DNA of 51,509 nucleotides from an uncultured Acetatifactor sp. (GTDB lineage Bacteria; Bacillota; Clostridia; Lachnospirales; Lachnospiraceae). The translations under genes and the position numbers were made by a program. Location of the stretch: the NCBI GenBank assembly GCA_910589035.1, contig CAJUSI010000055.1:1-51509 (forward strand), read 5' to 3'. This document shows positions 1-8,146 of this stretch, one piece after another. Numbering within the stretch: the first letter of the stretch is position 1; each line of letters starts with the position of its first letter. The notes under the pieces were generated by a model, which saw only the letters and a list, made by a program, of their open reading frames with translations, was not told where the DNA came from and ran no database searches.

Positions 1-1350
1 ACCTGCCAGCCGGTCTGCGGGCCTGCCCGCTCGGCGCTTTTCACCGGCATCTATCCCCACTCCAACGGGAGCTTCTCAAACTGCATCCCCCTGGGCGCCA
101 ATGTAAAAACCATCGGACAGCGGCTCTCAGACCGGGGCATCCGCACGGCCTACATCGGAAAATGGCATTTAGACGGCGGCGACTACTTTGGCCTGGGCGC
201 CTGTCCCGAGGGATGGGATCCGGAATACTGGTACGATATGCGCTGCTACCTGGAAGAACTGACGGAAGCGGAGAGGATTGCTTCCCGTGACAGCGCTACA
301 AGCGGGAAGAATATTTCCGCGGATTTCACCTTCGGCCACCGCTGCGTCAACCGGGCGTTGGATTTTCTAAGCAAATATGGGGAGGAGGATTTCTTCCTGA
401 CCGTATCCCTGGACGAGCCCCATGCCCCCCATCTTTGCCCGGAGCCCTACGCCTCCATGTTTGCGGACTATGAATTCCCCAAAGCTCCCAATGTGTGGGA
501 CACCCTGGAGGGGAAGCCCCTGTTCCAGAAATACTGGGCCGGCCCCAGCCGTTTTGCCGACCGGGACGCCGTGAAGCTCAAGGCTCCCGGCTACCTGGGC
601 TGTAACGCCTTCGCGGACGCGGAACTGGGAAGGATTCTGGACTGCATCAAAACCTGCGCCCCGGATGCGCTGGTTATATACACCTCGGACCATGGGGAAG
701 GCCTGGCAAGCCATTGCCTCTATGCCAAGGGTCCCGTGATGTATAACGAGATTGCACGGATACCGCTGCTGATCGCAGGTCCCGGCGTGCCGGAAGGCAG
801 GGTGGACGAACATCCGGTGAGCCATATCAACCTTCCCGCCATGATTCTGGAATACATGGGCATCCCTATTCCCAACTGTTTTGAGGGAAAGAGCCTGCTG
901 CAGGAAGTTTATAATCCGGAAATACGGACAAATGATTATGTGATTACGGAATTCACCCGCTATGAGATAGACCATGACGGATTCGGCGGACTGCAGATGA
1001 TGCGGGCTATTTTCGACGGACGCTACAAACTGGCGGTGCATCTGCTGGACCCCGTGGACGAATTCTATGATATGGAAGCGGATCCTTATGAGATGAATAA
1101 TCTGATCGGGGACGAAGCTTACGAGGAAGAAAGAATCCGCCTGCACAAACTGCTCCTGGAATGGATGAACGCCACCAGGGATCCCTTCCGGGGATACCAG
1201 TGGGAACACAGGCCCTGGCGGAAAAACCTGCCGGATCCCACCTGGGAATACACCGGCTATACCAGGCAGCGGGAAAATGAGGAATACGAACCCCGCCAGC
1301 TGGATTATTGCACCGGACTGCCCATGGAAGAGGCGGTCAGGCGCAAATAA
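1..1350 (+). CDS. Sulfatase, Cys-type (5' end outside window)
   Basis: Hydrolyses sulfate esters, probably on host glycans or other sulfated sugars. The open frame runs from base 1, so the N-terminus is missing; 449 residues are visible. The sulfatase signature CGPARSALFTG lies at visible residues 6-16. Its first Cys is the residue converted to formylglycine, which in an anaerobe needs a radical SAM maturase (anSME) not present in this window. A GKWHL motif follows near residue 53, and YTSDHGEG near residue 230 supplies typical metal-ligand Asp/His residues. The first internal ATG (238) lies after the active-site signature, so a start there would be wrong. Downstream is a separate unit. The family call is firm; the substrate is unknown. 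Confidence 0.93.
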   Translation, partial: TCQPVCGPARSALFTGIYPHSNGSFSNCIPLGANVKTIGQRLSDRGIRTAYIGKWHLDGGDYFGLGACPEGWDPEYWYDMRCYLEELTEAERIASRDSATSGKNISADFTFGHRCVNRALDFLSKYGEEDFFLTVSLDEPHAPHLCPEPYASMFADYEFPKAPNVWDTLEGKPLFQKYWAGPSRFADRDAVKLKAPGYLGCNAFADAELGRILDCIKTCAPDALVIYTSDHGEGLASHCLYAKGPVMYNEIARIPLLIAGPGVPEGRVDEHPVSHINLPAMILEYMGIPIPNCFEGKSLLQEVYNPEIRTNDYVITEFTRYEIDHDGFGGLQMMRAIFDGRYKLAVHLLDPVDEFYDMEADPYEMNNLIGDEAYEEERIRLHKLLLEWMNATRDPFRGYQWEHRPWRKNLPDPTWEYTGYTRQRENEEYEPRQLDYCTGLPMEEAVRRK

Positions 1351-1453
1351 TGGGATGCGGCTCTGGTACAGAGGGTGCGGGCTTTACGGAAAGGGATGAC
1401 CGGCGCAGAACTTCTGCGGCGGAATTGTAAGCCAGAAAAGGAGCGGAACCGGG

Positions 1454-2203
1454 ATGGGATGGTGGAAGGCGTTTATTCCGCAGCATTTGTCCAATGCGGC
1501 GCTTTTGAATATTTTGGATATCTGCACGCATTTTAAGATATCACAGCGAAAAGGCAATGCCAACCGCAGGGCGAATGCGGAAGCTTTTGCAGAAATCTCC
1601 ACAGAAGTATCTACAGAAGGTTTTTCTTCCGGAAGGAGCTTTTACGCTCGTGGAAAATATATCGAAAATCAGCCCCAATGGAAGCAGGTAAGATTCGGAA
1701 GATATACCATGGATTATTCCGGCTGTGAAATCATTGCCGCCTGGAACGCGCTCCTTTCCCTGGGAGAAACGCTGCCGGAACAGGGAATTACGGATTTAAT
1801 CGGTGCCTGCGAGAAAAAGGGAGCCGTTCTATGGGGCGGCTGGGGAGTGGCTCCCAGGGCAATCTACCGGTATTTTAAAGAAAAAGGCTATGACGCCGCT
1901 TTGACTGTCAGTACTGCGCCCGAGGATATCAACCGAATGGGAGAGGAGTACGCGACTGCCATCCTCACAGTCTATAATGACGCCAGGGATATCACGAAAC
2001 AGATTCATACGATGAATGTATCAAAGACCGATAAGCAAGCTTTCGTCCTCCACAACTGCTACAGGCGGGACAGGGACGGCAGCTATATCATGGGAACGCC
2101 GCACGCCTCTTTATGGGAAGCGATAAAAAGCCTGCACGGCGGGGCCGCCAGGCCCATATGTGTGATAGGAATCAATCCAGTGAAGAATGTCATATCCCCA
2201 TGA
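1454..2203 (+). CDS. Hypothetical protein, C39-like papain-fold features
   Basis: 249 residues with an AAAAGGAG ribosome binding site about 10 nt before this ATG. The first ~75 residues look unstructured. From about residue 85 the order MDYSGCEIIAAWNAL, then GGWGVAPRAIYRYFKEKGY, then a late His/Asn pair in FVLHNCYRR resembles C39-type and related papain-like cysteine peptidases, which put a Cys at the start of a helix and a His later. Cys in SGCE and His in VLHN would be the candidate catalytic pair. No signal peptide or transporter neighbour is seen, so a bacteriocin-export role is not supported. The peptidase-like call is an inference from pattern only. Confidence 0.6.
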   Translation: MGWWKAFIPQHLSNAALLNILDICTHFKISQRKGNANRRANAEAFAEISTEVSTEGFSSGRSFYARGKYIENQPQWKQVRFGRYTMDYSGCEIIAAWNALLSLGETLPEQGITDLIGACEKKGAVLWGGWGVAPRAIYRYFKEKGYDAALTVSTAPEDINRMGEEYATAILTVYNDARDITKQIHTMNVSKTDKQAFVLHNCYRRDRDGSYIMGTPHASLWEAIKSLHGGAARPICVIGINPVKNVISP

Positions 2204-2319
2204 AGGCTGCCGGAAAAGGCGGAACTGAAAGATAAGACCACAGTTTGGGAATGGATTGCATCGATTAAAAAAACAAGGAGCCAGAACAGAAGTTTTGCGG
2301 TTATTTTGGCCTGTAGGGG

Positions 2320-2348
2320 TTCCTTTTCACGATAGACTGTGGTATACT
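2320..2348 (+). promoter_or_regulatory. Sigma-A promoter of the RelA/SpoT operon
   Basis: TATACT at 2343-2348 is a good -10. TTCCTT at 2320-2325 is a weak -35 at exactly 17 bp. It lies 67 bases before the start at 2415. Confidence 0.5.
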
Positions 2349-2414
2349 ATCAATACTTCGTTGCAGGAAAATTCAGGGCATTGCCCATACATATGTATAG
2401 ATGCGGGGGAATTC

Positions 2415-3332
2415 ATGGATATCGCAAAAGAGGAATTCATGAGGATATATCGGGTTACACCCCAACAATTTGCTGATTCACAATTTTCATGGGATGAATT
2501 AAGAGAAATTGCGGAAGACTATGAAAGACAGCAGTTAAGGTTGGACGGAATCCGGAATGAGTTTATACAGGAATATTTTCAGAATAGGGAGGCAGTGACG
2601 GGTCTCCAGTCTTATCGCAGCAGATGCAAAGCGGCAGAGCATGTGGTTGAGAAGATTATCCGAAAAAGAAGCGAGAATTATGTAAAATACAGGAACCTCA
2701 GCAAAGATAATTATTGGATGTTCCTGACAGATTTAATAGGAGTCAGAGGGCTTCTGCTGTATAGGGAAGATTGGGTAAAGTTCCACACCTATATCACTGA
2801 AAAGATCCCGAATTCTCCTGAAAGATATATAAAAGGAGATAGTGTACGGGATTATGTGAATGATGGAAGCGTATTTATGGCAGAAGCGCCCAAAGTCCAT
2901 ATCCGTGCAGGGGATTTTTATGAGATATATGCCGACTGGATACCCCTGGAGCATATATTAGATAGAAAGCATTACCGTTCTGTACATTATATAGTGAATT
3001 ACCGCGGAACTTATATTGAAATCCAGATAAGGACCCTGTTCGAAGAAGGCTGGGGAGAAATAGACCATGACATTCTGTATCCCTGCCAGAAAGACAATCC
3101 CATGCTGTTGGAGTTTTCCGAATTGCTGAACAGGCTGTCGGGTATGGGAGATGAAATGGGATCTTATTACCATAGGCTGCAGGATGTGCCGGAACAAAGC
3201 TTTAAAGGAAAGAAGGCTGCGGTGAAGAAACCGCATGGCGGACAGCTTCATTATTCAAACCATGACGGTTTGGCTGATGCCGGTGATGTCCGTACCTTTC
3301 AGGATGCAATAGACAGTGTGGTCAGGGAATAG
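2415..3332 (+). CDS. RelA/SpoT-domain (p)ppGpp synthetase-like protein
   Basis: Predicted to transfer pyrophosphate from ATP to GDP/GTP to make alarmones. 305 residues from ATG 2415, preceded by GGGGGA; the in-frame ATG at 2256 would add 53 residues, lacks a comparable RBS and lies before the promoter. Synthetase landmarks are in order: YRSRCKAAEHVVEK (67-80, matching the R-x-K...S/E-x-x-x-x-K nucleotide loop), DLIGVRG (106-112), HYRSVHYIV (186-194, guanine-stacking Tyr), IEIQIRTLFEEGWGEIDHD (201-219). No HD hydrolase, TGS or ACT domain is visible, so this is a stand-alone synthetase with a ~65-residue N-terminal extension and ~85-residue C-terminal part. Two small genes follow within 13 nt. 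Possible roles are a small alarmone synthetase or a toxSAS-type toxin. Confidence 0.88.
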   Translation: MDIAKEEFMRIYRVTPQQFADSQFSWDELREIAEDYERQQLRLDGIRNEFIQEYFQNREAVTGLQSYRSRCKAAEHVVEKIIRKRSENYVKYRNLSKDNYWMFLTDLIGVRGLLLYREDWVKFHTYITEKIPNSPERYIKGDSVRDYVNDGSVFMAEAPKVHIRAGDFYEIYADWIPLEHILDRKHYRSVHYIVNYRGTYIEIQIRTLFEEGWGEIDHDILYPCQKDNPMLLEFSELLNRLSGMGDEMGSYYHRLQDVPEQSFKGKKAAVKKPHGGQLHYSNHDGLADAGDVRTFQDAIDSVVRE

Positions 3333-3345
3333 GAGGAGCCAGGAT

Positions 3346-3558
3346 ATGGTGAAAGCAGGGATGAGCCAGGCGATTGTTGATTCGGGAGAAAAGATGATGC
3401 AGCTGATAAAGGATGGAGATATCCATATGCACATCATGGGAAATTCCAACCTTGAGCGGGACAGCGATGTGGAGCATCGGGAGATGATGGAATACGGAGA
3501 ATTCATAAAGACAAGGTTCTGCTATGATCTGATGAACCTTACGGGTAGCAGGATATGA
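3346..3558 (+). CDS. Small hypothetical protein in RelA/SpoT operon
   Basis: 70 residues from ATG 3346 with AGGAGG about 10 nt upstream, starting 13 nt after the synthetase stop and overlapping the next start by ATGA (3555-3558). It is Met- and charge-rich, with no signal peptide or membrane segment; the middle (GDIHMHIMGNSNLERDSD) is acidic and His-containing. I do not recognise a family. Its size and position fit an antitoxin or regulatory partner of the synthetase, which is inference. Confidence 0.6.
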   Translation: MVKAGMSQAIVDSGEKMMQLIKDGDIHMHIMGNSNLERDSDVEHREMMEYGEFIKTRFCYDLMNLTGSRI

Positions 3559-4100
3559 ATAATATCGAAAATATCTACCTGGACTATGGCCCTATCATAC
3601 AGGAGTTTACCGAGGAAAAAGTAAGGGCAGGATACGAGAACCTTTACAGGGAAATGCAGCAGTTCCTGGAGGATTATGAGCTGGCGAAGTATCTCAAGGT
3701 GGACGAGGTGGCGCTGACGCATGGAATGCTGGACTATTTTACGGATATATCCCGGTTGAAAAAGCTCCATGGGATTAAGGAAGTAAATGATATTAAAGTA
3801 TATGCGTATCAAAGCTACTGGCTTCTCCGCAGGCATCCGCTGCAGATTATCGACAATCCCGATAATGACGAGAGGATTGTATTTGCCAATGAAAAATTTG
3901 TGTTTTCCAGACTGGCGAAATTCCTCATGGGAAATCAGCTGGGAAGTGACATCCCCGAAAAAAAGCGGAAAAGTATCCTGAACTATTTTGACACATTGTA
4001 TTATTACCTGAAATTCAGGAATTATGACGCACAGATGCTGGAGCTGTTTATATTAAGCTTTCAGGCGGGCAGGCTGATTGGGGAAAATCAGCACGATTGA
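3555..4100 (+). CDS. Hypothetical protein, third gene of RelA/SpoT operon
   Basis: 181 residues, translationally coupled to the previous gene through an ATGA overlap. Predicted all-helical and soluble, with many aromatic residues (for example LNYFDTLYYYLKFRNY near residues 143-158) and no metal or nucleotide motif I can name. Coupling to the alarmone synthetase suggests a shared function, as antitoxin, sensor or effector. It is not a known stringent-response component by eye. Confidence 0.72.
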   Translation: MNNIENIYLDYGPIIQEFTEEKVRAGYENLYREMQQFLEDYELAKYLKVDEVALTHGMLDYFTDISRLKKLHGIKEVNDIKVYAYQSYWLLRRHPLQIIDNPDNDERIVFANEKFVFSRLAKFLMGNQLGSDIPEKKRKSILNYFDTLYYYLKFRNYDAQMLELFILSFQAGRLIGENQHD

Positions 4101-4112
4101 CAGAGGCTGAAT

Positions 4113-4390
4113 ATGAGGAAAGGAATCAGGGAAAATTGCCCCGCGGCGGAAGCTGCGGGGCTGTTGATTAATTTACGGACAATTGATGAAAGCAATTATG
4201 AACAATGTTTCCATTTAAAGGCCAGTGTAGAGAACGAAAATTTTGTGGATTCCGTCATTTATTCTTTGGCAGAAGCATGGGTCTACTGTGAGGATACCAG
4301 ACCGTTCGCAATTTATAAGGGCGAGGAAATAGTTTCAGCTTTTCAGACTGCGTGGAAGACGGGTATGTTTTTATGAGAATAACGCTGTAA
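4113..4390 (+). pseudogene. GNAT acetyltransferase with internal deletion
   Basis: The open frame from ATG 4113 gives a typical GNAT N-terminus (LRTIDESNYEQCFHLKASV, AIYKGEEIVSAF). It then shifts frame and stops at 4376. In another frame the DNA from about 4343 to the TAA at 4388-4390 encodes SDCVEDGYVFMRITL, nearly identical to the end of the GNAT remnant at 8065. The acetyl-CoA loop (R/Q-x-x-G-x-G/A) is absent. A deletion has therefore joined the first ~70 codons to the last ~15, out of frame. It is non-functional as an acetyltransferase. Confidence 0.72.
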
Positions 4391-4492
4391 GCCGCAGAAG
4401 ATTGGCCTTTGCGGGCCGCTGAACCGTGGAATGCTTTAAGAAGAATTCACGGAACCTGATTTTTGAAACCGGAAAAGGAGTAAATACATAGT

Positions 4493-5551
4493 ATGAATCT
4501 CACAATCACAGTGAATCATAAACAATTGTTAGACGTCCTGCTGAACGTAGGGCTCATCCGCCCGGTGTTCATCTGGGGAGCCCCGGGCATCGGAAAATCC
4601 GCCATTGTCCAGGAATTCGCGGACAGCCTGGGGCTGGCCTGCGTCTCCCTCCTGGGCAGCCAGCTGGCCCCGGAGGACATCATCGGTGTCCCCCAGATCA
4701 GGGACGGATACAGCGTCTTCTGCCCGCCCCGTACCATTGCCAGACAGGAACCTTACGTACTCTTCCTGGACGAACTGAACGCCTGCACTCCGGAGGTGCA
4801 GAAGGCTTTTTATTCCCTCATTCATGAGCGGCGCATCGGGGAGTACTGGCTGCCGGAGGGCTCCATTGTGGTGGGCGCGGGCAACCGGACCCAGGACAAC
4901 GCCATTACCAGGCCCATGTCCTCCGCCCTGGTGAACCGGATGTTCCATGTGGAGCTCACTGCCAGCCCCAGGCTGTGGCTGGAGTGGGCCGCGGAAAACG
5001 GCATCCATCCCTATATTTACGACTACATATCCACCCGTCCGGACCATCTGTGGGCAAAGCCGCCCAAGAGTGAGGAGCCTTTTTCCACGCCCCGCTCCTG
5101 GCATATGCTCAGCGACGCCATCCACAGCTACGGCCCGGACATCGATGAGGAGGCCCTTCGGATCCTGGCCGCAGGGTGCCTGAGCGCCCGGCATGCCACC
5201 CAGTTTCTGGCCTACATCCGCCAGATCCGCAGCCAGTACGCCCTGGACAAGATCCTGTCCGGGGAACAGCCCTGGCCGGACAAACCGGAGGAGCGGGATG
5301 TGCTCTACTTCCTGGCTCAGTCCCTCAGAGCCCGGCTGGTGAAGGAGCTGCCCGGGGAGCGGGGGAGGCTTGGTGCGGACAGCCGGACTCTGGTCCTTCA
5401 GGCCAAGGACCGCATCACCGAGCTGGCGAATTTAAGCCTGGAGATCGCCCGGATGGCTGTGACGCCGGAGGACGGAAAGGAGCTGCCGGACTGGTTTGTG
5501 GTGGAGCTCTTCCGGGATCTGCCCCGGCTGGCCGACAAACGAAACGGATGA
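4493..5551 (+). CDS. MoxR-type AAA+ ATPase
   Basis: 352 residues. Walker A GAPGIGKS at 29-36, Walker B VLFLDE at 89-94, sensor-1 GAGN at 128-131, and Arg residues in RPMSSALVNRM (140-150) as arginine-finger candidates. This is the MoxR/RavA-like branch, whose members remodel or load metal into VWA-domain partners. The partner is the next gene, overlapping by ATGA at 5548-5551, so the two are translationally coupled. An AAAAGGAG lies about 12 nt before the start. The in-frame architecture is intact; the client is unknown. Confidence 0.9.
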   Translation: MNLTITVNHKQLLDVLLNVGLIRPVFIWGAPGIGKSAIVQEFADSLGLACVSLLGSQLAPEDIIGVPQIRDGYSVFCPPRTIARQEPYVLFLDELNACTPEVQKAFYSLIHERRIGEYWLPEGSIVVGAGNRTQDNAITRPMSSALVNRMFHVELTASPRLWLEWAAENGIHPYIYDYISTRPDHLWAKPPKSEEPFSTPRSWHMLSDAIHSYGPDIDEEALRILAAGCLSARHATQFLAYIRQIRSQYALDKILSGEQPWPDKPEERDVLYFLAQSLRARLVKELPGERGRLGADSRTLVLQAKDRITELANLSLEIARMAVTPEDGKELPDWFVVELFRDLPRLADKRNG

Positions 5552-7347
5552 GCGGGAAAGCAAAAATGAGCGGGAAAACGAAGAAAACCAATCCGGCGGC
5601 GGAAGCCTTTCAGGCCGGCTGCGGGCTGGTGAAGCAAAATGCCATACTGGGTCCCCTGCTGGAGCGGTCCTATCCCCATTTTGAGGACAATTACCCCATG
5701 GCGAAGGAGGACTGGGCTTGGGTCACATCGGAGGGGCATATTTACGCCAACAGCCACAGACGGGCTGCCCCGGGGGAGTGGGCCTATGTGCTGGCTCACT
5801 GCCTGCTCCACCTGGGGCTGGGCCATATCCGGGAGGATAAGGAGAGGGATCCCTTCTGGAACGCCGCCTGCGACTGTGTGGCGGCCAGGTATCTGGCGGA
5901 TCTTCATATCGGAACGGTTCCGGAGGAATTGTCCGCCCCGCTGCCCTCCGGCCCCCGGGAGGAGGAAAAGCTCTGTTCCTGGCTGAAAGAGAACAGGGAT
6001 CCGGCTTGTTTCCTTTTTTCCACCATGAGCGGGGGACGGGCGGATATGAAGTGGCAGGGAGAGGGGAGGCCCTGGCACTGGTGGAGCGGTCCCACGGACT
6101 GGCGGCAGCTTTTTGCCGAGAGCCTGCGGGACGCCCTGCGGACTGCGGTGGATTACGCGGGAGGCGTGAGATCCGCCCCCGGGGACTCCAGGAAAATGGG
6201 GCCCATTCAGCGCGCCAGGGAGTGGTTCCTGTCCGGTTATCCCCTGCTGGGGGGCGTGGCGGCGGGCTTTCGGCTGGTGGAGGATGCCTTAGTGGCACAG
6301 CGGATGGACATTTCCATCGCTGCGATTTCCGTGCAGATGCAGGAGATTTACGTGAACCCCGCCGCCCATCTCACCGAGCAGGAGTGGCGTTTCGTGCTGG
6401 CCCATGAGTACCTTCACGCCGCGCTCTGCCATGAGGCACGGCTGGGGAAGCGGGATCCGGAGCTGTGGAACACGGCCTGTGATTATGTAATCAACCAGTG
6501 GCTGCGGGATATGGAGGTGGGAACCATGCCCGAGGGCCTGCTCTATGACTCGGAGCTTGCGGGACTGTCGGCGGAGAGCGTCTATGACCTTCTGGCGGTG
6601 AATCTGCGGAAGTACAGGCGTATGGCAAAGCATGACATCCTGTTCGGGCCGCCGGGCTGGCAGGAGTCCAGGGATTTTGTGGATCTGGACGCCTGGTGCC
6701 GGGGGGCTATTCAGAGAGGGCTGGATTTCCATCAGGTTCATGGCAGGGGGTATCTCCCCGAGGGACTGGTGGAGGAGATCCGGGCTCTGTCCCAGCCGCC
6801 CATTCCCTGGGATGTGAAGCTGGCGAGGTGGTTCGACGAGCGGTTCGAGCCCCTGGAAAAGCGCCGGACCTATGCCAGGCTCAGCCGGAGGCAGTCGGCC
6901 ACGCCGGACATTCCCAGGCCTTCCTACCGCTATGAGGAGGAAGCTCAGGCGGGGCGGACCTTCGGGGTGCTGCTGGATACCTCCGGCTCCATGGACAGGG
7001 GGCTTCTGGCCGCGGCGCTGGGGGCCATCGCCAGCTACAGCGCCGCCCGGGACGTGAAGCGGGTGCGGGTGGTATTCTGCGACGCCGCGCCCTATGACCA
7101 GGGGTACATGGAGGCGGCGGACATCGCGGGCAGCGTCCGAGTGCGGGGCCGGGGCGGCACGGTGCTGCAGCCGGGAGTGGAGCTTCTGGAGCAGGCGGAG
7201 GATTTCCCCAAGGAGGCGCCGCTTTTGATCATCACTGACTGCGAGTGCGACCGTCTGAACCTCTTCGGCCGGGACCACGCATTCCTGGTGCCAAGGGGCA
7301 AGAGCCTGCCCTTTCCGGCGAAGGGGCCGGTGTTTTATCTGGAATAA
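5548..7347 (+). CDS. VWA-like protein with two metallopeptidase domains (DUF2201-type)
   Basis: 599 residues starting at the ATGA overlap with the MoxR gene; a longer in-frame reading from 5176 is ruled out by that coupling. Residues 58-130 and 260-333 are an internal duplication of the putative metallopeptidase domain: EWAYVLAHCLLH...WNAACD (77-110) against EWRFVLAHEYLH...WNTACD (279-312). Only the second keeps the zinc motif HEYLH (286-290) plus a downstream His/Asp; the first has HCLLH (84-88), lacking the catalytic Glu. The C-terminal VWA-like domain has a MIDAS DTSGS (477-481), GRGGT (534-538) and ITD (562-564). It is expected to act with the adjacent ATPase, like other MoxR-VWA pairs. 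Cytosolic; no signal peptide. Confidence 0.88.
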   Translation: MSGKAKMSGKTKKTNPAAEAFQAGCGLVKQNAILGPLLERSYPHFEDNYPMAKEDWAWVTSEGHIYANSHRRAAPGEWAYVLAHCLLHLGLGHIREDKERDPFWNAACDCVAARYLADLHIGTVPEELSAPLPSGPREEEKLCSWLKENRDPACFLFSTMSGGRADMKWQGEGRPWHWWSGPTDWRQLFAESLRDALRTAVDYAGGVRSAPGDSRKMGPIQRAREWFLSGYPLLGGVAAGFRLVEDALVAQRMDISIAAISVQMQEIYVNPAAHLTEQEWRFVLAHEYLHAALCHEARLGKRDPELWNTACDYVINQWLRDMEVGTMPEGLLYDSELAGLSAESVYDLLAVNLRKYRRMAKHDILFGPPGWQESRDFVDLDAWCRGAIQRGLDFHQVHGRGYLPEGLVEEIRALSQPPIPWDVKLARWFDERFEPLEKRRTYARLSRRQSATPDIPRPSYRYEEEAQAGRTFGVLLDTSGSMDRGLLAAALGAIASYSAARDVKRVRVVFCDAAPYDQGYMEAADIAGSVRVRGRGGTVLQPGVELLEQAEDFPKEAPLLIITDCECDRLNLFGRDHAFLVPRGKSLPFPAKGPVFYLE

Positions 7348-7363
7348 GGCTTTCCGGAGACTA

Positions 7364-7392
7364 TTGACTTTTGGCCGGCTGGGGCATAAACT
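7364..7392 (+). promoter_or_regulatory. DUF1703-family promoter, copy 1 (orphan)
   Basis: TTGACT (7364-7369), 17-bp spacer, TAAACT (7387-7392). This matches the promoters at 24513, 41911 and 46709. GGAGGTGA and an ATG (7428) follow at the family spacing, but the frame is ATG TTC TGA. Only the leader of a DUF1703 gene is left here. Confidence 0.8.
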
Positions 7393-7520
7393 GAACAAAA
7401 CGGCGTTTGGATGTGGAGGTGACTTCAATGTTCTGAAGAGCGAACGTGTTTGAGACGGTATATGGGATTACCATAGATTAGACAAAGAGAAACCTCAGAA
7501 TTCAGGATTGAAGAATTAGT

Positions 7521-7775
7521 ATGGAAGCCCACAGTACTAATATGATTATGATCAGCTTTGTGGGATTGCTTATAAGTCTCATCTTCTATGCCGTGTCCGC
7601 CGTATGGAAAAGAGCGCGAGAATACACCTGGACATTTGGCTGTGTGATGGGATTTTGTTTCTTTACGATATTCCGTCATATAGTCATTCTGCTTTCTTAT
7701 GATGATATAGCGGATCCAAATTATGAAAGATATAAGGACTGGACTATCCATCATACTTTACATGATTTTGATTGA
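7521..7775 (+). CDS. Possible small membrane protein
   Basis: 84 residues with two hydrophobic stretches (ISFVGLLISLIFYAVSAV near 11-28, and FGCVMGFCFFTIFRHIVILL near 39-58), like a two-helix inner-membrane peptide. The RBS is weak (AGGATTGAAG). It sits between an orphan promoter and a GNAT remnant, so it may itself be a fragment. No family recognised. Confidence 0.4.
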   Translation: MEAHSTNMIMISFVGLLISLIFYAVSAVWKRAREYTWTFGCVMGFCFFTIFRHIVILLSYDDIADPNYERYKDWTIHHTLHDFD

Positions 7776-7942
7776 GGTGCTGGCGGGATGACGGGCTCCC
7801 CGGGATGAATCCCGGGATGATGACAGCGAAACGATTTGAAAACGGGAGAAGCCAGGCGGACGCTATGGCCACGCAGCCCATTAACAAGGAATTCCTGCGG
7901 GCAGGGAGAAAAGAGGGTGATTTAAGACGGAAAATTATCACT

Positions 7943-8065
7943 TCAAGAGTTTCCGTTCCGGCAGAGTTACGGAATACAGCGGCACAAAGGTTTTGGGAAA
8001 AGCTGGGCTTTGGCTATTCAGACTGTGTGGAAGACGGTTATGTTTTCATGAAATTAACATTATAG
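7943..8065 (+). pseudogene. GNAT acetyltransferase C-terminal remnant
   Basis: The last ~40 codons read PAELRNTAAQRFWEKLGF and then SDCVEDGYVFMKLTL, a typical GNAT end (N-x-x-A-x-x-F/Y-x-x-x-G-F). The sequence upstream in frame (7772-7942) is not GNAT-like. The final 15 residues match those of the broken gene at 4113-4390, so these are two decayed members of one subfamily 3.7 kb apart. Confidence 0.65.
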
Positions 8066-8146
8066 TCTTTTGCCCTGGGGAACCTGGAAAAGGACCAGAT
8101 TTTTAGCCGATGGGACTTATATTTTATCTGGAGCAGGGAGGAAAAT

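Noticed and set aside
367..1209. Long minus-strand open frame across the sulfatase
   Set aside because: It is the antisense shadow of the sulfatase, which has clear family motifs in the + frame; no RBS on the minus strand.
6289..7428. Long minus-strand open frame over the VWA gene
   Set aside because: GC-rich shadow of the metallopeptidase/VWA gene; the + frame carries HEYLH and MIDAS motifs.
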